Shown here: in pieces, positions 22,752 to 31,630 of the stretch | Layout: the number at the start of each line of letters is the position of its first letter | Numbering within the stretch: the first letter of the stretch is position 1 | Assembly: GCA_013372975.1 (NCBI GenBank) | Contig: JABXIS010000035.1 | Location: forward strand, 1 to 45,221 | Direction: 5' to 3' | DNA: 45,221 nt | Origin: Alphaproteobacteria bacterium | Lineage (GTDB): Bacteria; Pseudomonadota; Alphaproteobacteria; Sphingomonadales; Kordiimonadaceae | Program-made: the position numbers and the translations under genes | The notes under the pieces: model-generated | The model's input: only the letters and a program-made list of their open reading frames with translations | Told to the model about the DNA's origin: nothing | Databases searched by the model: none

Positions 22752-23580
22752 CGGATTTTTCTCTGTTGCTGGTAGACTGGGCCGAGCCTGTATTAGACCG
22801 GGCGTATTTCAACAGGAGCGGCAATAGCTGTGCCTTACTGCGTGTGAGAATAACCTCCTGCCCACCCGCCAGCCCTATCCTGTGCGCGCCGCTGCCTTTT
22901 CGGGCAACCGACCTGACCTTGGCCAGATTGATGATTGCCGACCGGTGCACTCGCTGGAAGAATGCGCCGTCCAGCCGGTCCGCAAATTTGCCGAGATTTT
23001 CGGCCATCATGAAAATCTGGCGGTTGGTATGGATGCGTACATACTGGTTGGCGGCCTCGATCCAGATGATGTCTTCTGGCTCCAGGCTCACAAGTTTTCC
23101 GCCGGTGTTGATGACAATGGCCTCCTGCCGGCCATGACTACCGGTATCCGAGAGGCTTGAGACCAGGCCCAACATTTTTTCTGCCATCTCGTATATCCGC
23201 TGTTGGCTGATCGCCTGCTTGGCCTTCTCAACCGCGGGAAAAAAACGGTCTTTTGCTATCGGCTTAAGAATATAATCGAGGGCATTCAGCTCGAAAGCCT
23301 TTACCGCATAGCGGTCGTAGGCCGTAACAAAAATAATATAAGGCACGTCGCGCCTGTGTATCAGTCTGCTGGCGAGCCCTATGCCGTTCATGACCGGCAT
23401 TTGAACGTCGAGCAATATCAGGTCAGGTTTGAGAGTTGTTATTTTGGCCAGCGCGTCCGCCCCGTCCGGGCTTTCGCCAACAAGTTCAAGCGCGGAATCC
23501 TTCCGAACCAGCGACGCCAGCAGTTCCCGCGCCAACGGTTCGTCGTCCACGATCAACGTTTTGATTTTGGGTGTGCTCAT
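22744..23580 (-). CDS. LytTR-family response regulator
   Basis: This 278-aa protein has a receiver domain with acidic pocket DDE at residues 12-14, phospho-acceptor Asp58 (LLDVQMP) and the conserved Lys near 107 (ILKP). A C-terminal LytTR DNA-binding domain follows, with IIWIEAANQYVRIHT and FQRVHRSAIINLAKV. The start at 23580 matches the family (PKIKTLIVDDEP); ATGs at 23595 and 23631 are also in frame. It should control promoters with paired direct repeats in response to the overlapping kinase. The leftward group behind it (kinase, 43-aa protein, two exported proteins) is a candidate target. Confidence 0.93.
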   Translation of the reverse strand: MSTPKIKTLIVDDEPLARELLASLVRKDSALELVGESPDGADALAKITTLKPDLILLDVQMPVMNGIGLASRLIHRRDVPYIIFVTAYDRYAVKAFELNALDYILKPIAKDRFFPAVEKAKQAISQQRIYEMAEKMLGLVSSLSDTGSHGRQEAIVINTGGKLVSLEPEDIIWIEAANQYVRIHTNRQIFMMAENLGKFADRLDGAFFQRVHRSAIINLAKVRSVARKGSGAHRIGLAGGQEVILTRSKAQLLPLLLKYARSNTGSAQSTSNREKSDG

Positions 23581-23709
23581 GCCGCTTGTATCCATAAACT
23601 TCCCGTTCAGGCTACAGGGCACAGCGGCCAAACAAAATTACTTATCGCCGACGTTCATCATTTTATGTGCCGTTCGCTCAGCTTTTGTGCCGTTCATGCC
23701 CTCTGCACA

Positions 23710-24573
23710 TCATCTAAAGTCTGGTTCTTCATCCCAATCAAAACCGGCGGGTGCGCCCTGTGATGGCAAATCCCGGAATTCAGGGGTGCGTTTTTCCAGG
23801 AAAGACTGCACCCCTTCCTTGCCGTCTTTCATGCTGGTGTGCAGCATCGTACGGCTTTCTGCCATGTGTGCATCCATCGGATGGGCGGCGCCCATCATGC
23901 GCCACAGAAGCTGGCGGTTCAGCGCAACTGACATGGCGCTGGTGCGTGCTGTGAAACTTTCCGCAATTTCCCGCGCCCGTGCCAACAAATTGTCTGGCGC
24001 AACAATTTCAGAGATCAGCCCGCCTGCAAGGGCCTCTTCGGCGCCAAAAACCTTGCCGGTGTAAGACCATTCGGCAGCTTTGGCGATGCCCACTAGGCGC
24101 GGCAGGAACCAGCTGGCGCAGCTTTCAAGGGTGATGCCGCGTTCGGCAAACACAAAGCCGAATTTTGCGAAGGGCGAAGCAATCCGTACATCCATGGGCA
24201 GCTGCATGGTCGTGCCCACACCAACGGATGCGCCATTTACCGCCGCAATCAAAGGCTTTTTCATGCGGAACATGCGCAAAACAACCTTGCCGCCTGTGTC
24301 GCGGTTTCGCTCCATTTCCGGTGAAGTCGGGTCGATGGTTTCATCGAGGCCGAAGACATTGCCGTCCGCCGATAGGTCCATGCCCGCACAAAAGGCCCGA
24401 CCGGCACCGGTGAAGATGATGGCGCGAACGGTATCGTCACTGTCTGCCTGTTCAAGTACATCTTCAAGTTCCTCGGCCATTGTGGGTGTGAAGGCATTCA
24501 TCGCCTCTGGCCGGTTCAGGGTTACGGTGGCAATGGCGCCGTCGCGGCCATATTGCAAGGTTTCGTAAGTCAT
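23710..24573 (-). CDS. Enoyl-CoA hydratase/isomerase family protein
   Basis: This 287-aa crotonase-fold enzyme shows VTLNRPEAMNAFT near residue 18, the oxyanion-hole segments GAGRAFCAGMDL and NGASVGVGTTMQLPMDVRIAS, and FAERGITLESCASWFLPRLVG. It should act on acyl-CoA, most likely in fatty acid or related acid breakdown, in the cytoplasm. The exact substrate cannot be read from sequence. It is divergent from the Mpo1-like gene, and the 143 bp between them contain palindromes that could be a shared operator. Confidence 0.91.
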   Translation of the reverse strand: MTYETLQYGRDGAIATVTLNRPEAMNAFTPTMAEELEDVLEQADSDDTVRAIIFTGAGRAFCAGMDLSADGNVFGLDETIDPTSPEMERNRDTGGKVVLRMFRMKKPLIAAVNGASVGVGTTMQLPMDVRIASPFAKFGFVFAERGITLESCASWFLPRLVGIAKAAEWSYTGKVFGAEEALAGGLISEIVAPDNLLARAREIAESFTARTSAMSVALNRQLLWRMMGAAHPMDAHMAESRTMLHTSMKDGKEGVQSFLEKRTPEFRDLPSQGAPAGFDWDEEPDFR

Positions 24574-24664
24574 TTGATATCTCCCCTCCGGTCATAAGCT
24601 AGCGTGGAAACCTGATGGGTAAAGCAAATGGCTTCCTGCCTTCAAGACCGACTTGATTTTCCAT

Positions 24665-24690
24665 ACTGATCAGTCCATTTTATTGATCAA
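24665..24690. promoter_or_regulatory. Twin TGATCA palindromes between two divergent lipid genes
   Basis: ACTGATCAGT at 24665-24674 and TTGATCAA at 24683-24690 are both perfect palindromes with centres 17 bp apart. They lie between a crotonase gene and an Mpo1-like gene. Spacing and symmetry suit a dimeric regulator such as a TetR protein. No regulator gene of that type is adjacent. Confidence 0.36.
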
Positions 24691-24716
24691 CATGCTTTCT
24701 GGGGAGGGAGTGGAAG

Positions 24717-25238
24717 ATGAAAAACTGGTTTCTGGAACAGCTCGCCATGTATTCGGCCTATCACCGCGATGGCCGCAATCAGGCAACACACCATATTGGC
24801 GTGCCCATGATCGTGTTTTCACTGTTGGTGATAACCAGCCCGGTTGTCTTGTTCACATTGGAGGTCGGCACTGTGTCGCTGGCCGCCGTGTTGATCACCG
24901 TCCTGCTGCTTTATTATCTCCTGAACGCGCCGCTGATCGGCACAATCGCTGTGCTTCTCTATGGGGCGCTTCTGTATGCGGCCAACTTGATGGCACTGGA
25001 GGGCAGCGCTTTCGCGCTCAAGTCTGGCGCAATGCTTTTTGTCATTGGCTGGATCATCCAGTTTACCGGCCATGTTTTTGAAGGCCGCAAGCCAGCGCTC
25101 TTTGACAATTTCACACAGGTTTTTATCGCTCCCGCTTTTCTGATCGCCGAAGTTTTATTCCTGATCGGTCTTGAAGGCGCGTTGAAAGCTGACGTGGAAG
25201 CCCGTGCCCAAAAATATATGCCAGTGGCAAAGACCTGA
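24717..25238 (+). CDS. DUF962/Mpo1-like membrane protein
   Basis: This 173-aa protein has the Mpo1/DUF962 signature: NQATHHIGVPMIVFS near residue 21, QFTGHVFEGRKPALFDN near 115, and PAFLIAEVLFL near 140, with four or five membrane helices. In yeast Mpo1 is an iron-dependent dioxygenase in alpha-oxidation of 2-hydroxy fatty acids, and the conserved histidines are kept here. The start has a strong GGGGAGGGAG region 7 bp upstream. A fatty-acid role also fits its divergent crotonase neighbour. Confidence 0.86.
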   Translation: MKNWFLEQLAMYSAYHRDGRNQATHHIGVPMIVFSLLVITSPVVLFTLEVGTVSLAAVLITVLLLYYLLNAPLIGTIAVLLYGALLYAANLMALEGSAFALKSGAMLFVIGWIIQFTGHVFEGRKPALFDNFTQVFIAPAFLIAEVLFLIGLEGALKADVEARAQKYMPVAKT

Positions 25239-25311
25239 CAGCCGATTGCTTGTGCACCTGGCGTTAATTGCTCATGATATCCGAAATTTCGTTTCATGAG
25301 ACAGAACAGCC

Positions 25312-26136
25312 ATGCATTTTGCCGCGCATACGCCCGAAGCACCGCTCGATAGCTATATACAGTCCATCTTCCATTTTAAGGGGTTTCAGCCAGACCATTC
25401 CATCGAACGGGTAGTGCCCGATGGCGGTATCTATCTGATTTTCGAACTGGATGGCTTCAAACGCCATATCTTCGACAATGAAACCCACAAGCCAATCCAC
25501 GATTTCACGCGCGTATGGCTTGCAGGCATGCATAAAAACTATATTGCGATATCCGCACACGAAGACAGTGAGATGTTTGTTGTGCAGTTCCATCCCGGCG
25601 GCGCGCATCCTTTCCTTTCGGTGCCAGTGTGTGACCTGAACGACAGGGTGGTGCCTGCAGAACAATTGTTCGGGGATAGCATCTTTGCCCTCAGGGAAAG
25701 TCTTCTCAGTGCCAACAGTGACGAAGCCATGTTTGCCTATGCTACTGAATATCTGATGGACCATGCCACCTTTGATGACGGCAGGGCCAGAAAGCTCGTT
25801 GAGCAAATGGTTGCGGCCATCAAAGACAACGCAGGCGCGCTTCTTCAGGAAATTGTCGAGACGTCGGGATATTCGCAGAAACAGGCCATTCATCACTTCA
25901 AGGCGCATGTGGGGCTTAATCCCAAGGCGTTTCAGCGTGTGGTCCGATTTGGTGAAATCCTGGCAGCCATCAAGGAAAAGAAAACAGTATCCTGGTCGCA
26001 GATAGCGGCAGACTGCGTTTATTATGACCAATCGCATTTTATTAGGGAATTCAAAGCCTTTTGCGGTTACAGCCCGCGCGATTTCCTCGAAGAACAGGAT
26101 GCCCATCCGGAAGTGAATTTCTTCCCGCTGGACTGA
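25312..26136 (+). CDS. AraC-family transcriptional regulator
   Basis: This 274-aa protein has an N-terminal sensing domain of about 150 residues of the DUF6597 kind, with VVPDGGIYLIFEL and MFVVQFHPGGAHPFL. The C-terminal AraC double helix-turn-helix includes DQSHFIREFKAFCGYSPRDF. It should bind DNA in response to a small ligand. Three unrelated small genes follow in the same direction. The DUF1761 gene at 26244 is a possible target, since regulators of this group often control adjacent small membrane proteins. Confidence 0.89.
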   Translation: MHFAAHTPEAPLDSYIQSIFHFKGFQPDHSIERVVPDGGIYLIFELDGFKRHIFDNETHKPIHDFTRVWLAGMHKNYIAISAHEDSEMFVVQFHPGGAHPFLSVPVCDLNDRVVPAEQLFGDSIFALRESLLSANSDEAMFAYATEYLMDHATFDDGRARKLVEQMVAAIKDNAGALLQEIVETSGYSQKQAIHHFKAHVGLNPKAFQRVVRFGEILAAIKEKKTVSWSQIAADCVYYDQSHFIREFKAFCGYSPRDFLEEQDAHPEVNFFPLD

Positions 26137-26243
26137 TCCAAGAAGCACAATTTGAGGAAAATGAGCCCGAGGTAAATTTTATACAATACGGCGCGGTTCG
26201 GGCGTGCCTACTGTTTATCCATGTCAACAACGGGAGAGACATC

Positions 26244-26657
26244 ATGGAAATGGGAGCGGCCTTTGCCGGTTTGAATTGGATTGCGGTTGTTGCCGCTGCT
26301 GCGGCCGCGTTTTTTGCTGGGGCCATTTGGTACGGCCCGCTTTTTGCCAAGGCGTGGATGGCGGGATTTGGCTTCAAGGAAGAAGAGCTGGAAGGCCGAC
26401 ATCATGGCAAAATCTTCGGGCTGACGTTTGTGCTGAATTTGGTGATGGCCTGGAACTTGGCCATGTTTTTGGGCCCTGAAGCCGACCTGATGTTTGGTGT
26501 GATGGCTGGCTTCTTTACAGGCTTCGGATTTGTAGCCCCGCTTATCGGTGTTTTTTACCTTTTTGAGGGGCGCTGCTTGAAACTGTTTTTCGTGAATGCC
26601 GGGTTTGCCGTGGTGTCCTTCACTTTGATGGGCGCCGTAGTAGCTGCCTTCAATTGA
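26244..26657 (+). CDS. DUF1761 membrane protein
   Basis: This 137-aa protein has four likely membrane helices, starting with LNWIAVVAAAAAAFFAGAIWYGPLFAKAW. The signature W..G.....G and later AGFFTGFGFVAPLIGVFYLFE mark the DUF1761 family. The function is unknown. The start at 26244 has CGGGAGAG upstream; the frame is open further back into the AraC gene, but with no RBS and in non-coding style. It lies about 107 bp after the AraC-type regulator. Confidence 0.86.
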   Translation: MEMGAAFAGLNWIAVVAAAAAAFFAGAIWYGPLFAKAWMAGFGFKEEELEGRHHGKIFGLTFVLNLVMAWNLAMFLGPEADLMFGVMAGFFTGFGFVAPLIGVFYLFEGRCLKLFFVNAGFAVVSFTLMGAVVAAFN

Positions 26658-26693
26658 TGGTTCCGTGTCACACAGCGAGGATAGAAAAATATC

Positions 26694-27224
26694 ATGGAAG
26701 AAAACCTGAAAGACAAAACCGGCAAGGACCTCAACGAATGGAAAACTATTTTGCAGGAAAGTGGCCTTCAAAAGCATGGTGAAATGCTGGCGCTCTTGAA
26801 AGGCACACATGGTGTAACCCATGGTTTTGCCAATTTCATTGCCCTTAAATACCGCGAAGCAGACGCTGGCTCTCAGGCCGATGATGATCTGGTTGCCGCC
26901 CAATATGCCAAAAAGGAAGCGCTGAAACCCATCTATGAAGCGTTACATGCTGCGCTTGTCAAATTCGGTTCGGATGTGGAAGTGGCACCCAAAAAAGCGG
27001 CAGTAAGTTTTCGGCGCAAGCGTCAGTTCGCCTTGGTGCAGCCCAGTACGAAAACGCGTGTTGATTTGGGATTGAAGTTCAATGATCGCCCGCATGAAGG
27101 TCGGCTCGAACCATCAGGGCCCTTTGGGTCCATGTGCACGCACCGTGTGCAGCTTACCGATGTGGCCGAGGTGGACGATGAACTGATTGCCCTGATCCGC
27201 GACGCTTATAATGAGGCTGGCTAG
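26694..27224 (+). CDS. DUF4287/DUF5655 domain protein
   Basis: This 176-aa protein has an N-terminal DUF4287 unit (GKDLNEWKTILQESGLQKHGEMLALLKGTHGVTHGFANFIA) and a C-terminal DUF5655 unit (VSFRRKRQFALVQPSTKTRVDLGLKF). The function is unknown; these proteins are small, soluble and often near membrane proteins of the DUF1761 kind. Its stop overlaps the stop of the convergent cardiolipin synthase by 3 bp. Confidence 0.86.
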   Translation: MEENLKDKTGKDLNEWKTILQESGLQKHGEMLALLKGTHGVTHGFANFIALKYREADAGSQADDDLVAAQYAKKEALKPIYEALHAALVKFGSDVEVAPKKAAVSFRRKRQFALVQPSTKTRVDLGLKFNDRPHEGRLEPSGPFGSMCTHRVQLTDVAEVDDELIALIRDAYNEAG

Positions 27225-28678
27225 AGATAGGGGCTCGCAAGCCAGAAGATGCGGCCAAAGATACGGCTGAGGCGTGACCGGGCGCGGAAATCTTCGCGCC
27301 CCATCCGGCGGGCGCTTTCGTAGCGCTCCGATACCCAGTCGGTCATTGTGGCGGCGAAGGCGGCGTCAAAACATTCCACATTGAACTCGAAGTTCAGCTT
27401 CAGGGACCGTGCGTCCCAGTTGGATGACCCGAACAATACCCAGGCATCATCCACAATCATCAATTTGGTATGGTCAAACGGCGGCTTGGAAAGATAGAGC
27501 CTGCAGCCATTTTCCACCAACTGCCGGGCCCCCGAAAGAGAAGAAAGTGTGAAAAAGGGCAGGTTGTTCTTTTCCGGCATCAGGATGTCAACCTGTACCC
27601 CCCTCAAGGCAGCTTGCTTGAGGGCAGCAACAAGAGCCGGTTCCGGTAGAAAATAGGGCGTGATGATCTGAACACGCTTGCGGGCACTTGCAAGGGCGCT
27701 TTCCAAGATCATGGCCGTTTTGTGATTCACTTCATCCGGGCCGTCAGGAATGGCTCGGGCGACAACACTGCCCTTGTCTGATGCCGTGCTTGGCAGCCAG
27801 ATGCTTTCCTCTAATTCCTCCTTGCAGGAATAGGTCCAGTCCTCCCGAAAAGCTTGCATCAGTTGGCCCACGATCGGGCCACCAAGTCTGAAATGAGTAT
27901 CCCGCACACGTGGGCGGCCATCAGAATGTTCAAGGTGATGTTTGCGGATATTCATGCCACCTGCGAAGCCGGTTTCCCCGTCTACCACCAAGAGTTTGCG
28001 GTGGGTACGCAGGTTGAAAAAGGCGAGGCGCCATGACAGCCGTGCCGGATTGAAAGTGGCGACAGGCACGCCTTTTCGCCTGAGCAGGTTTGAAACCGGC
28101 TTCAGGCCATAAAGGTTGCCAACAGCATCCACCAGCACACGCACCTCCACACCGCGGTCATGCGCCCGGGCAAGGGCTGCAATGAAACGTCGCCCCGCCT
28201 GATCGGCCTGAAAAATATAGGTGGTGAGCGCAACGGTTCGTTTGGCGCCATCGATTGCTGCGATCATGGCATCATATGCCTGTCTGCCACCTTCGAGCGG
28301 CTGGACCTGATTGCCGAGTGTGAGCGGCAGTTTTGTCACTCGTCCTGAAAGGCGGGAATGAGCACGCCACCGATTTGCAGCGTCTGTGATGCCATCGGTC
28401 AGCAAAGGCCCTTCCGGCTCTTCCATGTCGTCAGTACGAGGTTTCAGGCCCTGCCGTTCCCGAACACGCCTAGCGCGCCGCCTGATCCGATTGATACCGA
28501 ACAGGAAATACGACAATAGGCCCAGCATGGGAGCGATCCACACCAGCCCGATCCAGGTAATGGCAGATCTGACATCTTCTTTCGTGCGCAAAATATGGAT
28601 GCTGGCAAGCAGTTGGGCAATGAACACAAAGCCCACAATCAGCCAGCCGTTAGGCCACATTAATGCTTCCAGATCCAT
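27221..28678 (-). CDS. cls: Cardiolipin synthase (phospholipase D family)
   Basis: This 485-aa enzyme has two N-terminal membrane helices (WLIVGFVFIAQLLASIHIL and ITWIGLVWIAPMLGLLSYFLFG). Two HKD motifs follow, HRKLLVVDGETG near residue 218 and DHTKLMIVDDAW near 399, so both active-site halves are present. It should condense phosphatidylglycerol molecules into cardiolipin at the inner membrane. I chose the ATG at 28678 because GGGGA precedes it; 28711 is in frame and gives 496 aa, with no RBS. It is transcribed away from the ccm operon. Confidence 0.92.
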   Translation of the reverse strand: MDLEALMWPNGWLIVGFVFIAQLLASIHILRTKEDVRSAITWIGLVWIAPMLGLLSYFLFGINRIRRRARRVRERQGLKPRTDDMEEPEGPLLTDGITDAANRWRAHSRLSGRVTKLPLTLGNQVQPLEGGRQAYDAMIAAIDGAKRTVALTTYIFQADQAGRRFIAALARAHDRGVEVRVLVDAVGNLYGLKPVSNLLRRKGVPVATFNPARLSWRLAFFNLRTHRKLLVVDGETGFAGGMNIRKHHLEHSDGRPRVRDTHFRLGGPIVGQLMQAFREDWTYSCKEELEESIWLPSTASDKGSVVARAIPDGPDEVNHKTAMILESALASARKRVQIITPYFLPEPALVAALKQAALRGVQVDILMPEKNNLPFFTLSSLSGARQLVENGCRLYLSKPPFDHTKLMIVDDAWVLFGSSNWDARSLKLNFEFNVECFDAAFAATMTDWVSERYESARRMGREDFRARSRLSRIFGRIFWLASPYL

Positions 28679-28832
28679 AGGTCCCCACGCGTTTGGTCTT
28701 TGAAATACCATATAGGGTTCTGGGGCCCGGTGTGAAGTGTTGATGTGGCAGTTTCTTCACCCGCTAGGCTTTTGAAATTGCAGTGCGATTTCTTTTCTTG
28801 AGCAAGTGCGCGCGACCGGGTAGCGTGCGGCC

Positions 28833-29516
28833 ATGACCCAAGCATCATCATTTACCGCAGACGTTTGTCCCCTGAAGGCGGAGAAGCTCGCCTGTTTTCG
28901 GGGTGGCCGGCTGGTTTTTGAAGATGTTTCTTTCACACTTGATCCTGGACAACTTCTCTACCTTCGCGGCAGTAACGGCAGCGGCAAATCCACCCTGCTG
29001 CGGTTGATTGCCGGTTTCCTGAGGGTCCAGAAGGGCGTGTTGATGTATGGCGATGACGGCTGGTGGCGGGGTGATGCTGCGCTCAGTGAAGCTGTGATCT
29101 ATGCCGGGCATGATAATGCTTTGAAGCCGGTTCTTACGCTCAGGGACAATGCTACAGAGCTCGCGCGGCTGATGACGGGCCGATTGGTGCCGGATGAAAC
29201 GCTGGAAGCTGCGGCCGACATATTCGATATGGCGCATCTGCTGGATCAGCCGGTGCGCTATTTTTCCAGTGGCCAGCGGCACCGGTCAAACCTGATGCGC
29301 TTTGCCTATCTGAAACGGCCCTTGTGGTTGATGGACGAACCCACCGTCGGGCTGGACGCTGAAAACCGCGAGGCGCTCGCGGGCTTGATGAAAGACCACC
29401 TCGCGGCAGGTGGCATGATCATCGCCGCTACGCATGACCCAATCGGTGTGGAAGGCCAAATGCTGGACATGCGTGATTTTCAACCTGATTATGATCTTGA
29501 GGAGGGCTGGCTGTGA
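28833..29516 (+). CDS. ccmA: Haem exporter ATP-binding protein CcmA
   Basis: This 227-aa ABC ATPase has Walker A GSNGSGKST (residues about 46-54), signature FSSGQRHR and Walker B WLMDEP. It drives the CcmABCD complex that releases holo-CcmE from CcmC and CcmD on the periplasmic face of the inner membrane. It is the first gene of a nine-gene operon, with its stop overlapping ccmB by 4 bp. The upstream gene runs the other way, so the operon promoter must lie in 28712-28832. Confidence 0.94.
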   Translation: MTQASSFTADVCPLKAEKLACFRGGRLVFEDVSFTLDPGQLLYLRGSNGSGKSTLLRLIAGFLRVQKGVLMYGDDGWWRGDAALSEAVIYAGHDNALKPVLTLRDNATELARLMTGRLVPDETLEAAADIFDMAHLLDQPVRYFSSGQRHRSNLMRFAYLKRPLWLMDEPTVGLDAENREALAGLMKDHLAAGGMIIAATHDPIGVEGQMLDMRDFQPDYDLEEGWL

Positions 29517-30193
29517 CGGCATCTTCCTTCGGTATATTCACAGGGCTGGTGAAGCGCGATATCCGCCTTGCATGGTCGCAGGGCGGCACGGGTACAATGG
29601 CGCTCAGCTTTTTCCTGATTGCGGTTACGCTGTTCCCTTTTGGGGTAGGCCCAGAACCCAAGATCCTTGCGCGTATTGCACCTGGCGTCATCTGGGTAGT
29701 GGCCTTGCTTGCATGCCTTATCAGCCTCGATCGTCTGTATCAGGCGGACTTTGAAGATGGCAGCCTTGATGATCTGGCGCTTTCACCTCTGGGACTCTCG
29801 GGCGTGGCGCTGGCCAAGATTTGCGCGCATTGGGTGTCTACCGTTTTACCGCTGGTGGTGGCATCACCCCTTCTCGGGCTTTTGATGAACCTGCCAGCTG
29901 AAGCATATGGCACCATGGTGTTTTCGCTGCTTCTTGGCACGCCTGCCCTCAGTCTGATCGGCAGCATGGGGGCGGCGCTTACCGTTTCCGTGCGGCGGGG
30001 CGGGGTGCTGCTATCGCTTCTTGTATTGCCGCTTTATGTGCCAACACTCATTTTCGCGGTGGGGGCGGTGGACGCCAGCGCCAATATGGTGGATCCGGCC
30101 CAGCCGCTGGCACTTTTGGGCGCCGCGTCACTGCTTGCATTGGTCGTTGGGCCGTTTGCCAGCGCACAGGCCTTGAGATTGGCGCTTGAATAG
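29513..30193 (+). CDS. ccmB: Haem exporter permease CcmB
   Basis: This 226-aa protein has about six membrane helices. The motif DRLYQADFEDGSLDDLALSP near residue 70 is typical of CcmB. It is the permease half of the CcmAB ABC complex. The ATG overlaps the ccmA stop. A 59-bp gap with AGAGG precedes ccmC. Confidence 0.94.
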   Translation: MTASSFGIFTGLVKRDIRLAWSQGGTGTMALSFFLIAVTLFPFGVGPEPKILARIAPGVIWVVALLACLISLDRLYQADFEDGSLDDLALSPLGLSGVALAKICAHWVSTVLPLVVASPLLGLLMNLPAEAYGTMVFSLLLGTPALSLIGSMGAALTVSVRRGGVLLSLLVLPLYVPTLIFAVGAVDASANMVDPAQPLALLGAASLLALVVGPFASAQALRLALE

Positions 30194-30252
30194 CGGTCAT
30201 GAGGCATCAGGTCGCACTTGCCGTGGCGAGGCGTTCGATATAGGTAGAGGCC

Positions 30253-30975
30253 ATGCATAGATTCGCCAACCCAGCTCAGTTCAATCGCCTGGCAGACAGG
30301 ATTCTGCCTTGGGCCAAGTTTGTGCTTGCCGCAAGCCTCTTGTACGGGCTCTATCTGGCGTTCCTTGGTAGCCCACCTGACAGGCAGCAGGGCGAAAGTG
30401 TTCGCATCATGTATGTGCATGTGCCTGCAGCCTGGATGGCCATGTTCTGTTATATGGTTGTGGCGGGCGCCAGCTTCACCGAAATTGTGTGGCGCCATCC
30501 GCTCGCCTTGTTGGCGGGCAAGGCTGCAGCACCCATTGGCGCCACCTTCACGGCGCTGGCGCTGATCACGGGCGCCCTGTGGGGTAAACCCACGTGGGGC
30601 ACCTATTGGCAGTGGGACGGCAGGATGACATCCGTTCTGGTGCTGTTTTTCCTGTATCTCGGCTATATGGCCATCTGGCGCAGCATGGACGAAGAAGACA
30701 AGGCAGGTCGCGCGGCGTCCATTCTGGCTCTTGTGGGTGTGATCAATATCCCGATCATCAAATTTTCGGTGGAATGGTGGAACACCCTCCATCAGCCCGC
30801 CAGTGTACTCCGACTGGATGGCCCCACCATCGACAGCAGCATGTTATGGCCGCTTCTGTTGATGGCGCTGGCGTTTAAGGCCTATTTTGTGATTGTGTTC
30901 CTCTACCGCATGAAACTTGAAATCAACCGCCGCAAGCTCACTGTCTTGCGCATGAGCCAGGTGAACCGCAGATGA
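30253..30975 (+). CDS. ccmC: Haem-handling membrane protein CcmC
   Basis: This 240-aa protein has six membrane helices and the tryptophan-rich haem-binding motif WGTYWQWDGR near residue 116, with the flanking histidines MYVHVPAAW and WWNTLHQPASV. CcmC receives haem and passes it to CcmE. The start follows AGAGG. Its stop overlaps ccmD by 4 bp. Confidence 0.95.
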   Translation: MHRFANPAQFNRLADRILPWAKFVLAASLLYGLYLAFLGSPPDRQQGESVRIMYVHVPAAWMAMFCYMVVAGASFTEIVWRHPLALLAGKAAAPIGATFTALALITGALWGKPTWGTYWQWDGRMTSVLVLFFLYLGYMAIWRSMDEEDKAGRAASILALVGVINIPIIKFSVEWWNTLHQPASVLRLDGPTIDSSMLWPLLLMALAFKAYFVIVFLYRMKLEINRRKLTVLRMSQVNRR

Positions 30976-31151
30976 CCGATCTTTTCGATATGGGCAGTGT
31001 GGGCCCATTTGTGTGGGGTGCCTATGGCGCCACTTTTGTTGGCCTTGCTGGCCTCGCGGTTATCAGTCTTCGCGCAAACGCGCAGGCCGCAAAAGAGGTG
31101 GAGCGCATGCGCCCGAAGCGGCGGCGCAATAAGGCTGAGGAGGAAAACTGA
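30972..31151 (+). CDS. ccmD: Small haem exporter subunit CcmD
   Basis: A 59-aa frame begins at the ATG overlapping the ccmC stop and ends in a TGA that shares its A with the ccmE start. It has one membrane helix (FVWGAYGATFVGLAGLAVISL) and a very basic tail. Both features are those of CcmD, which stabilises CcmE in the CcmABCD complex. CcmD varies greatly in sequence, so position is the best evidence. Confidence 0.9.
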   Translation: MTDLFDMGSVGPFVWGAYGATFVGLAGLAVISLRANAQAAKEVERMRPKRRRNKAEEEN

Positions 31152-31630
31152 TGGCCGGCTTGCGTACACGCAAGAAACAGCGTCTTACCGTTATGATCTT
31201 GGCAGTTGCCGCGCTCGCGGTTGCAGCCTTCCTGATCGTGTTTGCAGGTCGCCAATCCGGCAGCTTCAATCTGTTCCTGCAGCCAAGCGAGGTGTTGCAG
31301 AGAAATGTACCGACGGGCCAGCGCTTCCGGCTTGGTGGATTGGTGGCGGCGGGTAGCCTTGTGCGCCAGGACGATGGCCTTACCTATAGCTTCAGTGTCA
31401 CAGACTGTGCGGCCGATATAAAAGTTCACTATAAGGGCATCATGCCCAGCCTTTTTCGTGAAGGGCAGGGCGTAGTGACCGAAGGTGCCCTGGATGGGAA
31501 CGGCGAGTTTTTGGCCGAAACCGTGCTTGCCAAACACGATGAAAATTATGCCCCGCCCGGCACCATGCCCAAAAACGAAGAAGCATGCGCCCATCCTGAG
31601 GCCCTGACACAGGGAGCAATGGGCAGATGA
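31151..31630 (+). CDS. ccmE: Periplasmic haem chaperone CcmE
   Basis: This 159-aa protein has an N-terminal membrane anchor (residues about 13-32) and an OB-fold domain. The haem-binding residues are present: His129 in LAKHDENYAP, with Tyr133 nearby, giving the HxxxY type. It carries haem covalently from CcmC to CcmF. It overlaps ccmF by 4 bp. Confidence 0.95.
   Translation: MAGLRTRKKQRLTVMILAVAALAVAAFLIVFAGRQSGSFNLFLQPSEVLQRNVPTGQRFRLGGLVAAGSLVRQDDGLTYSFSVTDCAADIKVHYKGIMPSLFREGQGVVTEGALDGNGEFLAETVLAKHDENYAPPGTMPKNEEACAHPEALTQGAMGR

Noticed and set aside
26208-26903. Minus-strand frame of 231 aa over DUF1761 and DUF4287 genes
   Set aside because: It crosses two recognisable genes and the gap between them, and shows no domain.
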